Source of the DNA: Herpetospermum pedunculosum
Lineage: Eukaryota > Streptophyta > Magnoliopsida > Cucurbitales > Cucurbitaceae
Length of the DNA stretch: 64,000 nucleotides
Direction of reading: 5' to 3'
Assembly: GCA_028017165.1 (NCBI GenBank)
Contig: CM051531.1
Span: 42,781,893-42,845,892 of the forward strand
The position numbers and the translations under genes were made by a program. The notes under the pieces were generated by a model. The model had not been told where the DNA came from. It did no database searches and saw only the letters and a list, made by a program, of their open reading frames with translations. This document shows positions 12,570-24,059 of this stretch, one piece after another; positions within the stretch are counted from its first letter, which is position 1, and every line of letters starts with the position of its first letter.

Positions 12570-13130
12570 AGCGTGGCAAAGGCGTAGGCTTTGCCCCAGT
12601 ATTGATGACGTTCAAATGAGACACTTCAAGCTTTGTGAGATGTAGCTTTTTGATCAATTGATTGCATCAATCTCTTTTTGAGACATGATGCAATAACGTG
12701 TTACAACTTGTAGACGGTGGCTTCGCTCTAATTGTGGCAAAGACGTGGGCTTTGCCCCAGTTTTGCTGACGTTGACTTCGCTCTTATGGCAAAGACGTGG
12801 GCTTTGCCTAGTGTTGCAAAGACGAGGGCTTTGCCCCAGTTTTGCTGATGTCCAAAAAGCTTTGTGAGATGTAGCTTCTTGATCAATTGATTGCACCGAT
12901 CTTTATTTTTTTTTTTTGTGGAATGAAAGGTGCAATAAGATGTTCAAGCTTTGACGACGACTTCACTCTATTGTGGCAAAGTCGTGGGCTTTGCCCCAGT
13001 GTTGATGTTGCTCCAGCGCGTGGCAAAGGCATAGGCTTTGCCCCAGTGTTGCGAAGACGAGATCCAGCGTGCCTCAGACATAGGTTTTTTCTAATGTGGC
13101 AAAGGAGAAGGCTTTGCCCCAGATTATTGA
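12570..13130. repeat. Dispersed hairpin motif GGCAAAG...CTTTGCC, seven or so copies
   Basis: The motif GGCAAAG-(6 nt)-GCTTTGCCCCAGT occurs near 12574, 12734, 12788, 12824 (partial), 12974, 13021 and 13099, with a remnant at about 13788. Each has 7-bp inverted arms that could form a stem-loop. Adjacent sequence (GAGATGTAGCTT, TTGATCAATTGATTGCA) is also repeated, so a unit of roughly 150-250 bp has been amplified irregularly. Confidence 0.75.
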
Positions 13131-14849
13131 TTTACCGCGGAGACCTTTCAGCATCTTCAAGATGTAGCTTTTATTGCATCATCCTCGATTTTTTTTTTTT
13201 TTTTTTTTTTTTTTTTGACGGTGCAACCAGACTCTAATGTCACTCTAGCACACATTCTCTATCATTTCTTTATTCACGCTCCTTGTGATGATGTTAACTC
13301 CGAGCAAAAACTCATTTAAGACCTTGATATAGTTTCTCAAATTACTAACTATCCAGCTCTCACAAACAACATCCTTAGTCCTGAAATCAATTTCTACCCG
13401 AGGGAAGAGATAGCTCAAAGAGCATGAAAAAGGGGAATGAATTTATAGAGATGAAGTTGAAATGGAAGAGTGTACGAGAAATTACAAGTCTTAATTATGA
13501 AGCAGTAAATCACAAGCATTCAACATTATTTTATTACATCTGAAGCTCTCCTAGTAACTTCTGGTGGATAATTTTGAGAGGTTCGCCACATAATTGAGTG
13601 TGACATGCTTGCAAAAGGCTTGGTGGATAGGTAAATGTAAAGATACACCGTATAAATGTAGATGGTGAAATTAGCCCAAGATTTTACGGTGGATCTACAA
13701 ATTGAGTAGATTGCCTCAAAATTATGTGCGGCATGCAGGTACAAAGTTTTACAGTGAGTAATTTTGAACAGTCACTGCAAGATGGGTTTGCCCCAGTGTG
13801 ATAATTAGAACACTGATCAGTGGGGTATGATGGTATGAATTTTAGCACATGAGGGATAATAATGGTCAAAATAAAGTTCTTCTCAATTTTCGAGCTTGGT
13901 TTAACAATTAAGTTTGAGAAGAGTATTTGAAAAGGTAATGAGATGGTTGAGACTCGACAAATTTCTCAGAGAAAAGCAGTGAAAGCATTTATTTTTATTT
14001 CTTTCAATTTTTTTTTTTTTTTTTTTTTTTAACGATGATTCACCATGATTTGTATTCAATTCTCGCTAAAGTTTTAGCTAATATGAACGATTAAAACAAT
14101 CACAAGAATGATCAAGTAAACATACAAAAGACTTTTTTGATTTTTTTGATTTTTTTGATTTTTTTTTGTTTTTTTTTGTTTGTTTGTGAAAATGCATGAA
14201 CAATTTTCATGATGTGATGACGTGGTGTTATGCAACGATTTTGATTTTTTCCTTATCATGCAAAAATGAATCGACGCATGCATGGACACCCTTTTTTTTA
14301 TTTTATGCATGATGTTATGCAAAATGTTTTTTTCTTTATGACTTGACATGCCAGATGAGCTAACGAATGCACAATGTTATGCAAATGATTAATGATTTGT
14401 GACTTGTCATGCAACATAAGTTAATGCATTTTTCTTTGTTTTTCCTTGATGTGTGAATTTTTATGTATGCATTTTTTTAGATTCTATGCATGTCATGCAA
14501 AGTGAACTAATGCATGCATGAACATTTGCTATGATGTCTCTGATTTTTTTTTTTTGTCATGCAAATGAGCTAATGCCGAATTTTGTTTTTTATGAGTGAA
14601 TTTTTTTATGCATGCCTTTGAGACGCTATGTATGGAATGCAAAGTGAACTGACGCATGCATGAACATTTTCTATAATGCCTGTGATTTGTTTTTTTTTTT
14701 TTTTTTTTATTTGTCGAGCAAATGAGCTAATGCCGAAACATTTTTTTATGATGTGATGATGCGATGAACTTTGATGCATGCTTAATGAATTAACAATGTA
14801 TGAATATTCTTCTTGTGAATGCATGATGATATGCAACTGAATGATAATT

Positions 14850-15450
14850 CGACAAGCAAAATGAGTTTATGATGCATGAACATTTTTTTTATGCATGACG
14901 ATATGCGATTGAATGATAAACAAATGATCAAAGGACATGCGAAATGAATTTATGACATTGACATTTTTTTTTTTTTAATATGCATGATGATATGCAATTG
15001 AATGAACAGATGATCAAACGAAATGCACAATGAGATGATACATGGACACCTTTTTTTTTTTTTTACGCATGATGATATGCAATTAAATGATTCGACATGC
15101 AAAATGATTTTATGATGCATGAACATTTTTTTTCTTTTTTTTTTTTACGCATGATGATATGCAATGGAATTATAAACAAATGATCCAACGACATGCATAA
15201 AATGAGATGATGCACGAACATTTATTTTTTTACGCATGATGATATGCATTGAATGATAAACAAATGATCAAACGACATGCAAAATGAATTTATGATGCAT
15301 GAACATTTTTTCTTTTTACGCATGATGATATGCAATTGAACGATTCGACATGCAAAAATGATTTTATGATGCATGAACGTTTTTTTGTGAATGCATGATG
15401 ATATGCAAATGATTATTCGACATGCAAAAATGATTTTAGGATGCATGAAA
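14850..15450. repeat. About 80-90-bp tandem repeats with ACGCATGATGATATGCA
   Basis: Irregular copies of: T-run, ACGCATGATGATATGCAAT, TGAATGAT(AAACAAATGATCAAACG), ACATGCAAAATGA, TTTATGATGCATGAACAT. At least six copies; spacing varies with T-run length. Confidence 0.8.
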
Positions 15451-15499
15451 TTTTTTTAGATTTTATGTTTTATGACTTGAGCAGAATGAGATAATATAT

Positions 15500-16310
15500 G
15501 AATGAATGTCTTTATTACACGTGTACGTGTGAAATGACACCAAGCAATATGAGATTATTTTTTGACATGCAAAATGCAATTTGATATTTTTATTACACGT
15601 GCACGTGTAAAATGACAACATGCAATATGAGATGATTTTTTTGACATGCAAAAATGCAATTTATGAATGATTTTATTACAGGTGCACGTGTGAAATGACA
15701 CAATGCAACATGAAATGATTTTTGACATGCAAAATGCAAGAATTGATATTTTTATTACAGATGCACGTGTGAAACGACACCATGCAATATGAGATGATTT
15801 CTTTGACATGCAAAATGCATGAATTGATGTTTTTATTACACGTGCACGTGTGAAATGACACAATGCAATTGCTGATTTTGACATGCAAAAATGAAATTTA
15901 TGAATGATTTTATTACAGGTGCACGTGTGAAATGACACAATGCAATATGAGATGATTTTTTTTTACATGCAAAATGCCTGAATTGATGCTTTTATTATGT
16001 GTGTGCACATGTGAAATGACACCATGCAACTTGAGATGCAAAATGCAATTTATGAACGATTTTTATTACAGGTGCACGTGTGAAATGATACAATGTAACT
16101 TGAGATGCAAAATGCAATTTATGAATGATTTTTATTACATGTGCTCGTGTGAAGTCACACCTTGCAATTAATGAAATGATCTTTACATGCAAAAATGCAC
16201 ATTTTATTATGCATGAGTGAGATGACACTATGCAATTGATGAAATGATTTTTACATACAAAATGCATGAATTGATGTTTTTACTACATATGCATGTGTGA
16301 AATAACACCA
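15500..16310. repeat. 70-82-bp tandem repeats carrying an ACACGTGCACGTGT palindrome
   Basis: About eleven copies of a unit with TTTTATTACA, a (degenerate) ACACGTGCACGTGT palindrome, GAAATGACAC and ACATGCAAAATGCA. Exact palindromes lie at 15595-15608 and 15838-15851; others differ by one to several bases. Each intact palindrome contains two overlapping ACGTG cores and a CACGTG G-box, a sequence bound by plant bZIP and bHLH factors. Confidence 0.85.
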
Positions 16311-16744
16311 TACAAACATAAGACAATGCATGTTATGCATGTTATGCATGAATTTTTTTTTTTTTATGTACGCATGATATTGTGCGAATGATAAATGAGA
16401 AATGATAAATATTTTTGGAATGAACATTTATGCATGCAAATGATTTTTTTTTTTGATTTTGTGTATGTCATGCAAAACGAAAAAATTCACAAATTTTTAT
16501 TTATGCATGAATGATGAAATCAGACTCGATTTTTTTTTTTTTTTTTTTTTTTCACGTCTCTAAACCCTTAATGAAAGACTTTATTTGGATGAGAACGCAA
16601 CGACTTGTGAAAATGCGTGATTTTTAAATTCTAACGTGTCGATATACAAATGATTTTTTTGTTTTTGATTTTTGATTTTTTTTTTTTCAAAAACTGACAT
16701 ACGTAAAACAAGTATTCACAAAGAAACTTTTTTGAAAACGAAAA

Positions 16745-18060
16745 AATGAACGAAGACTTTTCGTGCGCCTTTACGGGGGCATTTTACGTCCTTCCGTAGG
16801 TCGACATTACTCGACTCTCCATTCAAAACCTAAATGTGAAAATAAAAACCGAACGAAGACTTTTCGTGCGCCTTTACGGGGATATTTTACGTCCTCCCGT
16901 AGGTCGACATTACTCGACTCTCCATTCTAAACTTAAACGAAGAGGTCCTCAATTATAATTGAATGCTAAAAATTAGCAAACAAATTAATTTGAACGTGAA
17001 TCTTTCGTGCGCCATACAAGGGCGATTATGTCCCATTTGAAGGCCAACATTACTTGATTATCAGTTCTAAACCTAAGGAGGACGACTCGATTTTTTTCTG
17101 TAAAAAATAACATAAAACACATAATGAAAACAACACACGCAACGTGAATGAAACAAGCAATATGATACAGGCGCGAGAATCAAACATGCGACAAAGTAAG
17201 TGTATCCTACAATTCAGAGTTTTAAAAAAAATTAACGGTTAGCCCTAGGATGTGTATGAGTGTGATTTAGGTTCTAAACAATCCTAAATAAAAACGGTCC
17301 CCAAGCTTTCCAACTGATTAAACAGCGCGATTAGCTCGAGTGGAGAATTTCATGCGCCTGCACGAGAACCGAAGTTCCACGAAGGTCACACTACTCTATC
17401 TCCGATTCTAATCCTAAATGGTAGAGCCCGGGTAGGAGGCTGGTGAACGTGTGTGCGAAATGCATGATAATGCAAACAATTTAAATTACGATAAATAAAT
17501 TAAACAAAACAATGCATAACAACGCAATGAATTTAATAATAAACATGATGTGAGGGTAAGACTCTAAACATAAGGATAAAGGCCCCCAAATTAATTTGAA
17601 AGCTAAAGATTAGCTAACGAATTAATCTGAGCGAGAATCTTTCGTGCGCCATACAGGGGCAATTATATCCCCTTGAAGGTCGACATTACTCGATTCTCAA
17701 ATCTAATCCTAAAAGGTAGAGCCCGGGTAGGAGGCTCGTGAATGTGTGTGAAATGCATGATAACGCAAACAATTTAAATTACAATAAATGAAACAAGTTT
17801 AATCAAAGCATAATCACGAGATGACTTGAATAATAAAATGATGTGAGGGTAAGACTCTAAATCTAAGGATAAAGGCCCCCAAATTAATTTGAAAGCTAAA
17901 GATTAGCTAACGAATTAATCTGAGCAAGAATCTTTCGTGCGCCATACAGGGGCAATTATATCCCCTTGAAGGTCGACATTACTCGATTCTTAAATCTAAT
18001 CCTAAAAGGTAGAGCCCGGGTAGGAGGCTCGTGAATATGTGTGAAATGCATGATAATGCA
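16745..18060 (-). repeat. Leader repeats near the PBS (CTTTCGTGCGCC family; 293-bp duplication)
   Basis: A motif with TTTCGTGCGCC, a partly conserved ACGTCC/TATCCC stretch, GGTCGACATTACTCGA and TCTAATCCTAAA recurs near 16756, 16864, 17000, 17345, 17638 and 17931. The last two belong to a direct duplication with a 293-bp offset (GTGAGGGTAAGACTC at about 17550 and 17843). A related stretch is present in plus orientation downstream of the old Ogre-type LTR at about 31980-32040. Confidence 0.8.
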
Positions 18061-18194
18061 ATAAACAGTAAGTTGCGATAAATAAATCAAGACAATTAAA
18101 ACAACACATAATTAAATAAATAAAACAAAGACAAACAAAGACCAAAAAGAAGATTAGCTATATGTAAGATAAAATGCAATGACCACTAAAAATG

Positions 18195-18212
18195 TCCCCA
18201 GCAGAGTCGCCA
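18195..18212 (-). other. Primer-binding site, tRNA-Arg type
   Basis: On the minus strand, three bases after the 5' LTR, reads TGGCGACTCTGCTGGGGA, complementary to the 3' end of plant tRNA-Arg. Ogre elements are known to use tRNA-Arg. A decayed version with the same 3-base spacing follows the LTR at 31815. Strong orientation and lineage marker. Confidence 0.82.
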
Positions 18213-18215
18213 TGC

Positions 18216-21200
18216 TGTCGCAACGTTTTTGCGACGCGGAGCGGCCGACAACCTTCTATTAAACAGGGGTTTTCACAAAAAATGGAGTCGCCACCAATCA
18301 TTTAGGGTGTGATTGGTCACCTTAAAAATACGGTCTACGAAGTAAAAAGACGAGGTTCGGGGGTCGGTTGAGTGTAGGGAAGATGTTAGCACCCTACAAC
18401 ATCCCGTTTAAAAACGGTAGCCAAAACGTTTTATCCTAATTATAGCTAATTTCAAATGGTCCTTAATAAATGAAATAAACAATTAAAAATAATGCAATGT
18501 TTCAACTAATCATACCCTATCTTTAAAATGAAGTAGAGTTTTGATTTTGTGAGTGATTGTTAATTTTGCCATTAACGCCTTAATCCCGATACCGAGATCA
18601 TACGACAAAACAAGAACTTTAAAACTCCTTTAATAAAATCATTTTGTTTCAAAATCAATTTGAAATTCGATTAAAACTTTAATTAAAATTAAAACAACTT
18701 TGGTTGTGAAACAAATAATTTCGAAATTTAATTTGAACTTGATTTGAAATAAAAATCTTTTGTTTTGAAATCAAAATAAATCGAAATTCAATTTTAAAAC
18801 TTAATTTTAAAATCAAAGGAAAACCTCTTTCTTTTAAAATTTGAATTAAAATTAAAACAATTTTTGGTTTGAGAAACAAACCATTTTTGAAATTTAATTT
18901 AAAACATGATTTGAAATAACAATCTTTTATTTTTAAATGGTAAATCAAAAATCAATTTAAACGCTCAATTTTAAAATCAAATGAAAACCCATTTTTTAAA
19001 AGAAGGGCGTTCTTGTAATTAGCGCATAATGGCGGCAATAATAATCCTCAAAAATAGGGAAACCCTATTTATCCCGGGATTGACAAAGAAAGAACATCGA
19101 AACTTGATGACATCCTCAAGGTGGGAGGAACAATCCACCACCTATCCCGGGATTCAGATTTTAAATAAAGTAACAAAACTCATCCTCAAGGTGGGAGGAA
19201 CAATCCTCCACCTATCTCGGGATTGAAATTTTAAAACTAATTAAACAAACTAGAAAGATAATGAAATCGCGCTTTAAAATTAAATGGCATGCATCGAAAT
19301 TAAAAAAAAAACGAAGCAAGAATATCCAATCAGGGGGATATATGAAATAAACAGGGATATATTATGCTAAAAAACAGTGGGGATATATGCATATAAACAG
19401 GGGTATATATCATGCTCAAAACAGGGGATATATGCATATAAACAGGGGTATATCATGCTCAAAACAGGGGATATATGCATATAAACAGGGGTATATATCA
19501 TGCAAGCGGTGGGGATATATGCATATAAACAGGGCATACATGAACTTCAAACAATGCCACAACATCCCAACTACTCCGATATACTCGGATACACAGCACA
19601 CTTATCAAAATAGTAACAATATCGACCCCAAACAGTAAGCACATGCGATATAGCCTAGGTACAGCAAGTAGGGTATATACTGAATATGCAGAGGTATATA
19701 TGGGCATAAAACAGATTAACCAAACTTAAATAAAATAAAGACAGGGGCATTTTAGTAATTTCAATAATAAAAAAAAATTCGTTTTACCCACGTAATACCC
19801 ACGCTTCCTCAGCCGTCTGGAGATCGCCTTCACAAGGCCGCCGCCGGAGTTCGCCGCTGTGTGTCTTGACCCGTCCACCCGAGGCTGCGCCGCTGTCTAC
19901 TCGTGAGGAAGATCGCACGCCTGAGTATCGCCGTCGTCTGGGCTCGAAGATTCGAAGCCGTTGAAGCTACGCCGCTGGTCTCCTAGGAGGAAACGTGTCG
20001 CAGCCATCTGGTTTGGGTTCGCCGGAGAGATGGGTTCGAGGAGATGAAGCTCGCCGCTGGTTCGCCGCCGTCGTTGGTTGAGCTGAAGGAGACGCACGTC
20101 GCGAAAGAGATGAAGATCTGGGTTGTTGGAGCTTGCGCCGTCGTCTGGTTCGAGCTTGCGCCGCCGTGGTTGAAGGAAGAAGACGTCCGCTGTCGTGGTG
20201 GAGCTACGTCGTGCGTCTGAAGAAACTCGAAGACGAAGCCCGCCGTTCGGTTTGGAGAAGACGAAGATCTCCGCCGCGTGCGGTGGCTCTCCGCCGTGGT
20301 CTTGCCGGAGAATGGAGACCGCCGCCGTCGATGAAGACCCACCGCCGTCGATCGTCTGGTCTGGAGCTCTAGTTCGCGTGCTGTGAACGCCATTGTCGCG
20401 CCGCCGTGGAGGTCTGGTTCGTGGAGTTTGAAGATGAAGTGCACCGTCGCGGGTCTGCCATGAACGCAGCTGGTTCGAGGGGAGAAGACGCCGATGTTGA
20501 ATGCTTGAAGAAGACGAAGTCCGCCGGAGCTGGTTCGTCGTGGGGAAGAGCTTGGAGCTTGGGTCTGGGCTCGTGGTCCGCCGTCGAGGAGTTGCTGCCG
20601 GATCTTGGAGCTCCGCCGTGCGTCTGGAGGATCTTGAAGACGAAGCTCGCCGTTCGTCTGCTAGAGAGGGGTGAAATCGGAGCTCCGCCGCTAGTGAGAT
20701 GAAGCTGATATGAACGAGCTTCGCCGGAGAAGACAAACTTGAGATGGCCGCCGCCGTGCGCCGCCGTGGATCACCGGAGCTCCGCCGTCGTGTCACCGTG
20801 CGCGCCGCCTTGAGTCTTGCCGGATTTAGGTTGAAGATGGTGGAGTTGGATGAAAGGGATGATGGATTTTGGAGAAGATGATGAATAGTAGGAGAGAGAA
20901 ATGGATTTTTATCCTTTTGGGATCCACCCAAAATTTGTCCTATTCTCCTCCCATCTTTCCTCACTTTTTTTCCCTTTTTTCCTAACCTTATCTCTTTCTA
21001 TATATAGAGACCATTAGGTCACCAATGGGCCTTGGTTTGGCTTTTTCTTTAAATTTCATGACCTACAAATACAAGAACCGAACCGAGGCACTAACCCGAA
21101 ACACTAACGAAGCACTAAACCAAACACCCTAAAACCCTAAAATTGAATCTTGGAAACCAACACACTTAACCCTGAAAACATAAAACACGAAACCCTAAAA

Positions 21201-21475
21201 AATGAAATACCCAAAACTAAAAATCTAAAAAAACAAAACGCAGCGGGAAACCGGGATCGAAGCGTTAAACCCTAGAACAAAACCCGGGAAGCTTCGAACG
21301 ACCCACTAACAGAAAACAATTTTTTTGGTGATTTTCTTGAAAACTTCGAAAATAACGGAAAAACGCGAAATTAAAGAAAAACTGAAAAAAAACTAAAAAA
21401 TAGGTAAAAAAACATAAAATGAGTGAAAAATCGAAAATGATGATAAATAAGGCCGGACGAAATACGGTGTCAACA
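18216..21475 (-). repeat. 5' LTR of the Ogre-type element (right copy, 3260 bp)
   Basis: Near-identical partner of 562-3812; this copy has an extra 10 bp of GC-rich sequence near 20755-20765. In sense it runs from 21475 down to 18216: AT-rich U3, TATA box at 20999-21007, CpG-rich block about 19800-20850, minisatellite about 19324-19539, AT-rich end. A 355-codon open frame (19897-20964) lies in the CpG-rich block but starts at GTG, is arginine/serine-rich low complexity and is frameshifted in the other LTR, so I do not call it a gene. Confidence 0.93.
20999..21007 (-). promoter_or_regulatory. TATA box, promoter candidate of the 5' LTR
   Basis: CTATATATA on the element strand, about 470 bp into the 5' LTR; it is the clearest TATA in the LTR. 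Transcription would start about 30 bp downstream, near 20970, so the whole CpG-rich block would be transcribed. Confidence 0.5.
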
Positions 21476-22345
21476 CCCATAACTCAGATTCGGGTGATCC
21501 CTCCATCCGGGGTTGTAAGTGTTAGAGTATGGATCATACTTCCTCGGGTTGGAAGCATAACCTCTGATGGCATTCACCTCTTCCAATTCTCGAACTCCTC
21601 CTCCTACAAATTTTTTCAACAAACTGCTTATCTCGGCCACCTGGGCCTTCATCTCATTCACCTCGTGGGACTGGCTGATTTGATGCACTTGGCCTGATCC
21701 TCCTCTAACTCCAAACTGTTGGGAGTTAGCTGCCATATTAGCTATCAATTGTTTGGCCTCAGCTGGGGTCTTCTCAATCAATGCCCTGCCACTCGCTGCA
21801 TCAATCATCTGCCGATCATGGGGAGTCATCCCCTCATAGAAATACTGAATCAATAGCTGGTTGGCGATCTAGTGGTGTGGGAAACTTGCGCACATGCGCC
21901 CCATTTCCCAATATTCGTGAAGCGACACACCCACGTCCTGGGTCATACCATATATTCTTTTCCACAGAGTTGTTGCGAGGGATGCAGGAAAATATTTTTC
22001 TAGAAACATCCTCTTCATCTTCTGTCAGGTCGTGATGGATCCAGAGGGCAGATAATAGAGCCAATCCTTGGCTTTGTCTTTCAGCGTGAAGGGGAATGCC
22101 TTTAAATTCAGTTGCTCCTCTGTTACGCTTGAGGGCTTCATCTCCGCGCACACGCAATGGAACTCCATCAGGTGCTTATTCGCGTCCTCTCCTGCATTTC
22201 CATGAAAAGAAGGCAACTGGTGAATTAAACCTGATTTTAACTCAAAGTTACCTGCGACGATTGGGTAGGTAATGCAGAGAGGTTGTTGATTCAAGTCTGG
22301 CGCTGCAAGCTGTTTCAACGTCCTAGGCGCTTCTTCCTGCGCCAT
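21476..22345 (-). pseudogene. gag N-terminal part of dead Athila-like element (copy A, proximal part)
   Basis: Starts at an ATG at 22345 (MAQEEAPRTLKQL). It encodes the retrotransposon Gag domain in pieces: PIVAGNFELKSGL, FHGNAGEDANKHLMEF, LKDKAKDWLYYLPSGS, then IQYFYEGMTPHDRQMIDAAS and NTYNPGWRDHPNLSYG. A TGA at 22025-22027 and a TAG at 21869-21871 interrupt the frame. Both stops are also in copy B (51168-51170; 51009-51011), so the gene was dead before the copies separated. The right end meets the giant element at 21476. A longer open frame upstream to about 22423 may represent the true N-terminus. Confidence 0.85.
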
Positions 22346-22594
22346 AGCTTCTCTTTCTCCCAAGAGAGGGTCGTGTCCCTCTTCTTTGAACAATCTAAGG
22401 CCCTCGCGGCCTTTTCTTCTCAACCTCCACTCTTCTCTGTCAATTTCTGGTATATACTACAATCCACTTAACTCAGAAGAACGAGTCATACAACACAAGA
22501 AAACTTTTAAAACAAACACAATCAAACAAAGAAATTTGTGAAAAAAATCAATCAAACAAAAATCCAAACCAAACGTGATTCCATTTTAGTTGCA

Positions 22595-22612
22595 CCTCCA
22601 CAACGACGCCAA
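22595..22612 (-). other. Decayed primer-binding site of host element A
   Basis: On the minus strand reads TTGGCGTCGTTGTGGAGG, close to the tRNA-Asp-type Athila PBS seen intact at 39641-39658 but with several changes. Lies just inside the LTR at 22617-23896 and upstream of gag. Confidence 0.6.
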
Positions 22613-22616
22613 TTTT

Positions 22617-23896
22617 TGGTGGGGAAACTTTTGAATGTTCTTCAATTTTCGGGTTGTCGAGACCCGCCAAAATGAAATTTATAATCCTAATACACTTAGC
22701 TTTGCAGCTAGCGGCAACGGAGTCGATCCACAGGGAGCGTGTCAAGATGAAATCAATATTTGGATTAAATTATGGTTTGTTCGATTAAAGTAACAAAATG
22801 GGGGGTTTTGTTCATGCAGAGGAAGATAAAAATATGTAACGGAAAAATAAATCAACAAGACGAACGTGATGGATTTGGGGAATTCGGGATTTGCTAAACA
22901 ATTGTAAACACTAACATTGAACTCTACAAACATGGTCATAAATAAATTGAGTACATAAACGGTTACCCGGAAACCCTGAAGTAACCAACCACATGAAAAT
23001 TAGTTAGAGTCGTCAATCCTAACTAAACAGTGCGACTAATTAACTCAAATGATCAGTTCCAAACTAATTAAAACAGTTACTAGCATTTTATGACGAACAT
23101 TCAACTACGACGACTAAGTTGATACTTCGATTTCTTTACTTCTCCGGGTTACCCCGTGTTACTTGGCGATTAAGAGAGGCAGGACATCATAATCCATAAC
23201 TATAGAACATGCTAGAAATCAAGGGCGTCTACTCCTATAAATCAAGCATGCTCATGTGATATGAATAGAAGAAGCAAATACATCAATAAATTCAGATCAA
23301 GACAGATTCACAAGCACAAAATCTCAAGTTATTACAATGTCTAACAAATCTGTACTAAAAAGTTCCCAAATCCCTCACTTACCTTAGCCAACCATGGTCT
23401 TGGATGAAATCCAAGCTCCCATGGAAGCTAATGTGTTCATACAAGTTGAGAGGGAAGAAAATGGAGCTCCAAAGTGAGCTCCAATGGCAGAAAAGTTGTA
23501 AAACCGAGAGAAAATGGCGAAGAAGATGACCTAAAATCGGTAAAAATGGGTTTTATATCCGTCGTAGCGTCGAGACGCTATGAGCGGAAAATTCCTGCGC
23601 GCGCCTCTTTAGAGTGTCGAGACGCTTCGGGACAGCGTCCCGACGCTTGCTCTCGGGTTTGAGCAAAATAAATTACCTTTCATGCTTCTTTTTGGCAATT
23701 TCTTCTCTTCTTGAGCTCCTTCATTTTCCGAAGCGTTCCCTAAGCCTTAAAATGATTTCCTTAACCCCGAAACACGTCTAACGGACTTCACGAGCTCTTC
23801 ACCGGGAATCACCTACAATCAAGGTAAATTAACATATTTAAACACGGTATTAGCTAGAATTAGGGAGTGAAACATAGCTCCAAAATGGAGCTATCA
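22617..23896 (-). repeat. 5' LTR of host element A (about 1.28 kb)
   Basis: Bounded on the minus strand by TGATAGCTCCATTTTGGAGC (start, itself an inverted repeat) and TTTCCCCACCA (end), followed by the PBS and gag. Contains TTTTGGCGGGTCTCGACA and GTTGAATGTTCGTCA, shared with the probable solo LTR at 27884-28958. The matching 3' LTR is outside the window or lost. Confidence 0.7.
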
Positions 23897-24059
23897 GTGA
23901 GTCGTCTTAGTATCTAAGAGTGACAATCATAGATTCTAAGTGTGATCTAAGAGTCATTCACCTTCTAATTAAACTCTTGGTTGGAATCAATCGTTAAGTT
24001 AGTCTTCTTTGTGGGCATTTACAAGGATCCTAGAAGAACCTCTAGCTTTGTAAATCAAG
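23897..24059. other. Short non-genic stretch
   Basis: No open frame or repeat recognised; contains two imperfect TCTAAGAGT repeats. Confidence 0.4.

Larger units (their letters stand above)
10910..18194 (-). other. Non-coding interior of the Ogre-type element
   Basis: About 7.3 kb of AT-rich sequence between the satellite array and the PBS. I see no recognisable retroelement protein in any frame; the open frames are short, ATG-poor and low-complexity. It is a patchwork of repeat fields (listed separately), poly-T tracts and GCATG-rich motifs. In element sense this would be a long leader followed by the region where gag-pol sits in autonomous Ogre elements. Confidence 0.75.
562..21475 (-). 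mobile_element. Giant non-autonomous Ogre/Tat-type LTR retrotransposon (20.9 kb, no coding domains)
   Basis: Two 3.25-kb direct repeats beginning TG and ending CA bound the element, flanked by CCCAT at 557-561 and 21476-21480. The uninterrupted target is present in a paralogous gag copy near 37741-37760, proving the insertion. Next to the right LTR on the minus strand is a PBS matching the 3' end of plant tRNA-Arg, a hallmark of Ogre elements, and next to the left LTR is a purine tract, so the element reads right to left. No gag, protease, RT, RNase H or integrase motif is visible in either strand of the 14.4-kb interior, which is satellite arrays and AT-rich repeat fields. Plant Tat/Ogre elements are known to carry tandem repeats between coding region and 3' LTR (Macas and colleagues). 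That this is a non-autonomous derivative mobilised in trans is inference. Confidence 0.88.

Noticed and set aside
15463..16267. Cys/His-rich frames (HTCTCNK-type repeats) suggesting a zinc-finger protein
   Set aside because: Translation of the 70-82-bp tandem repeats; the Cys/His spacing follows the DNA period and frames are broken repeatedly.
19897..20964. 355-codon open frame in the 5' LTR, just after the TATA box
   Set aside because: Starts at GTG with no early ATG, arginine/serine/proline-rich low complexity from a CGCCG-rich block, and frameshifted by the 10-bp indel in the other LTR. The CpG-rich block is noted as a finding instead.
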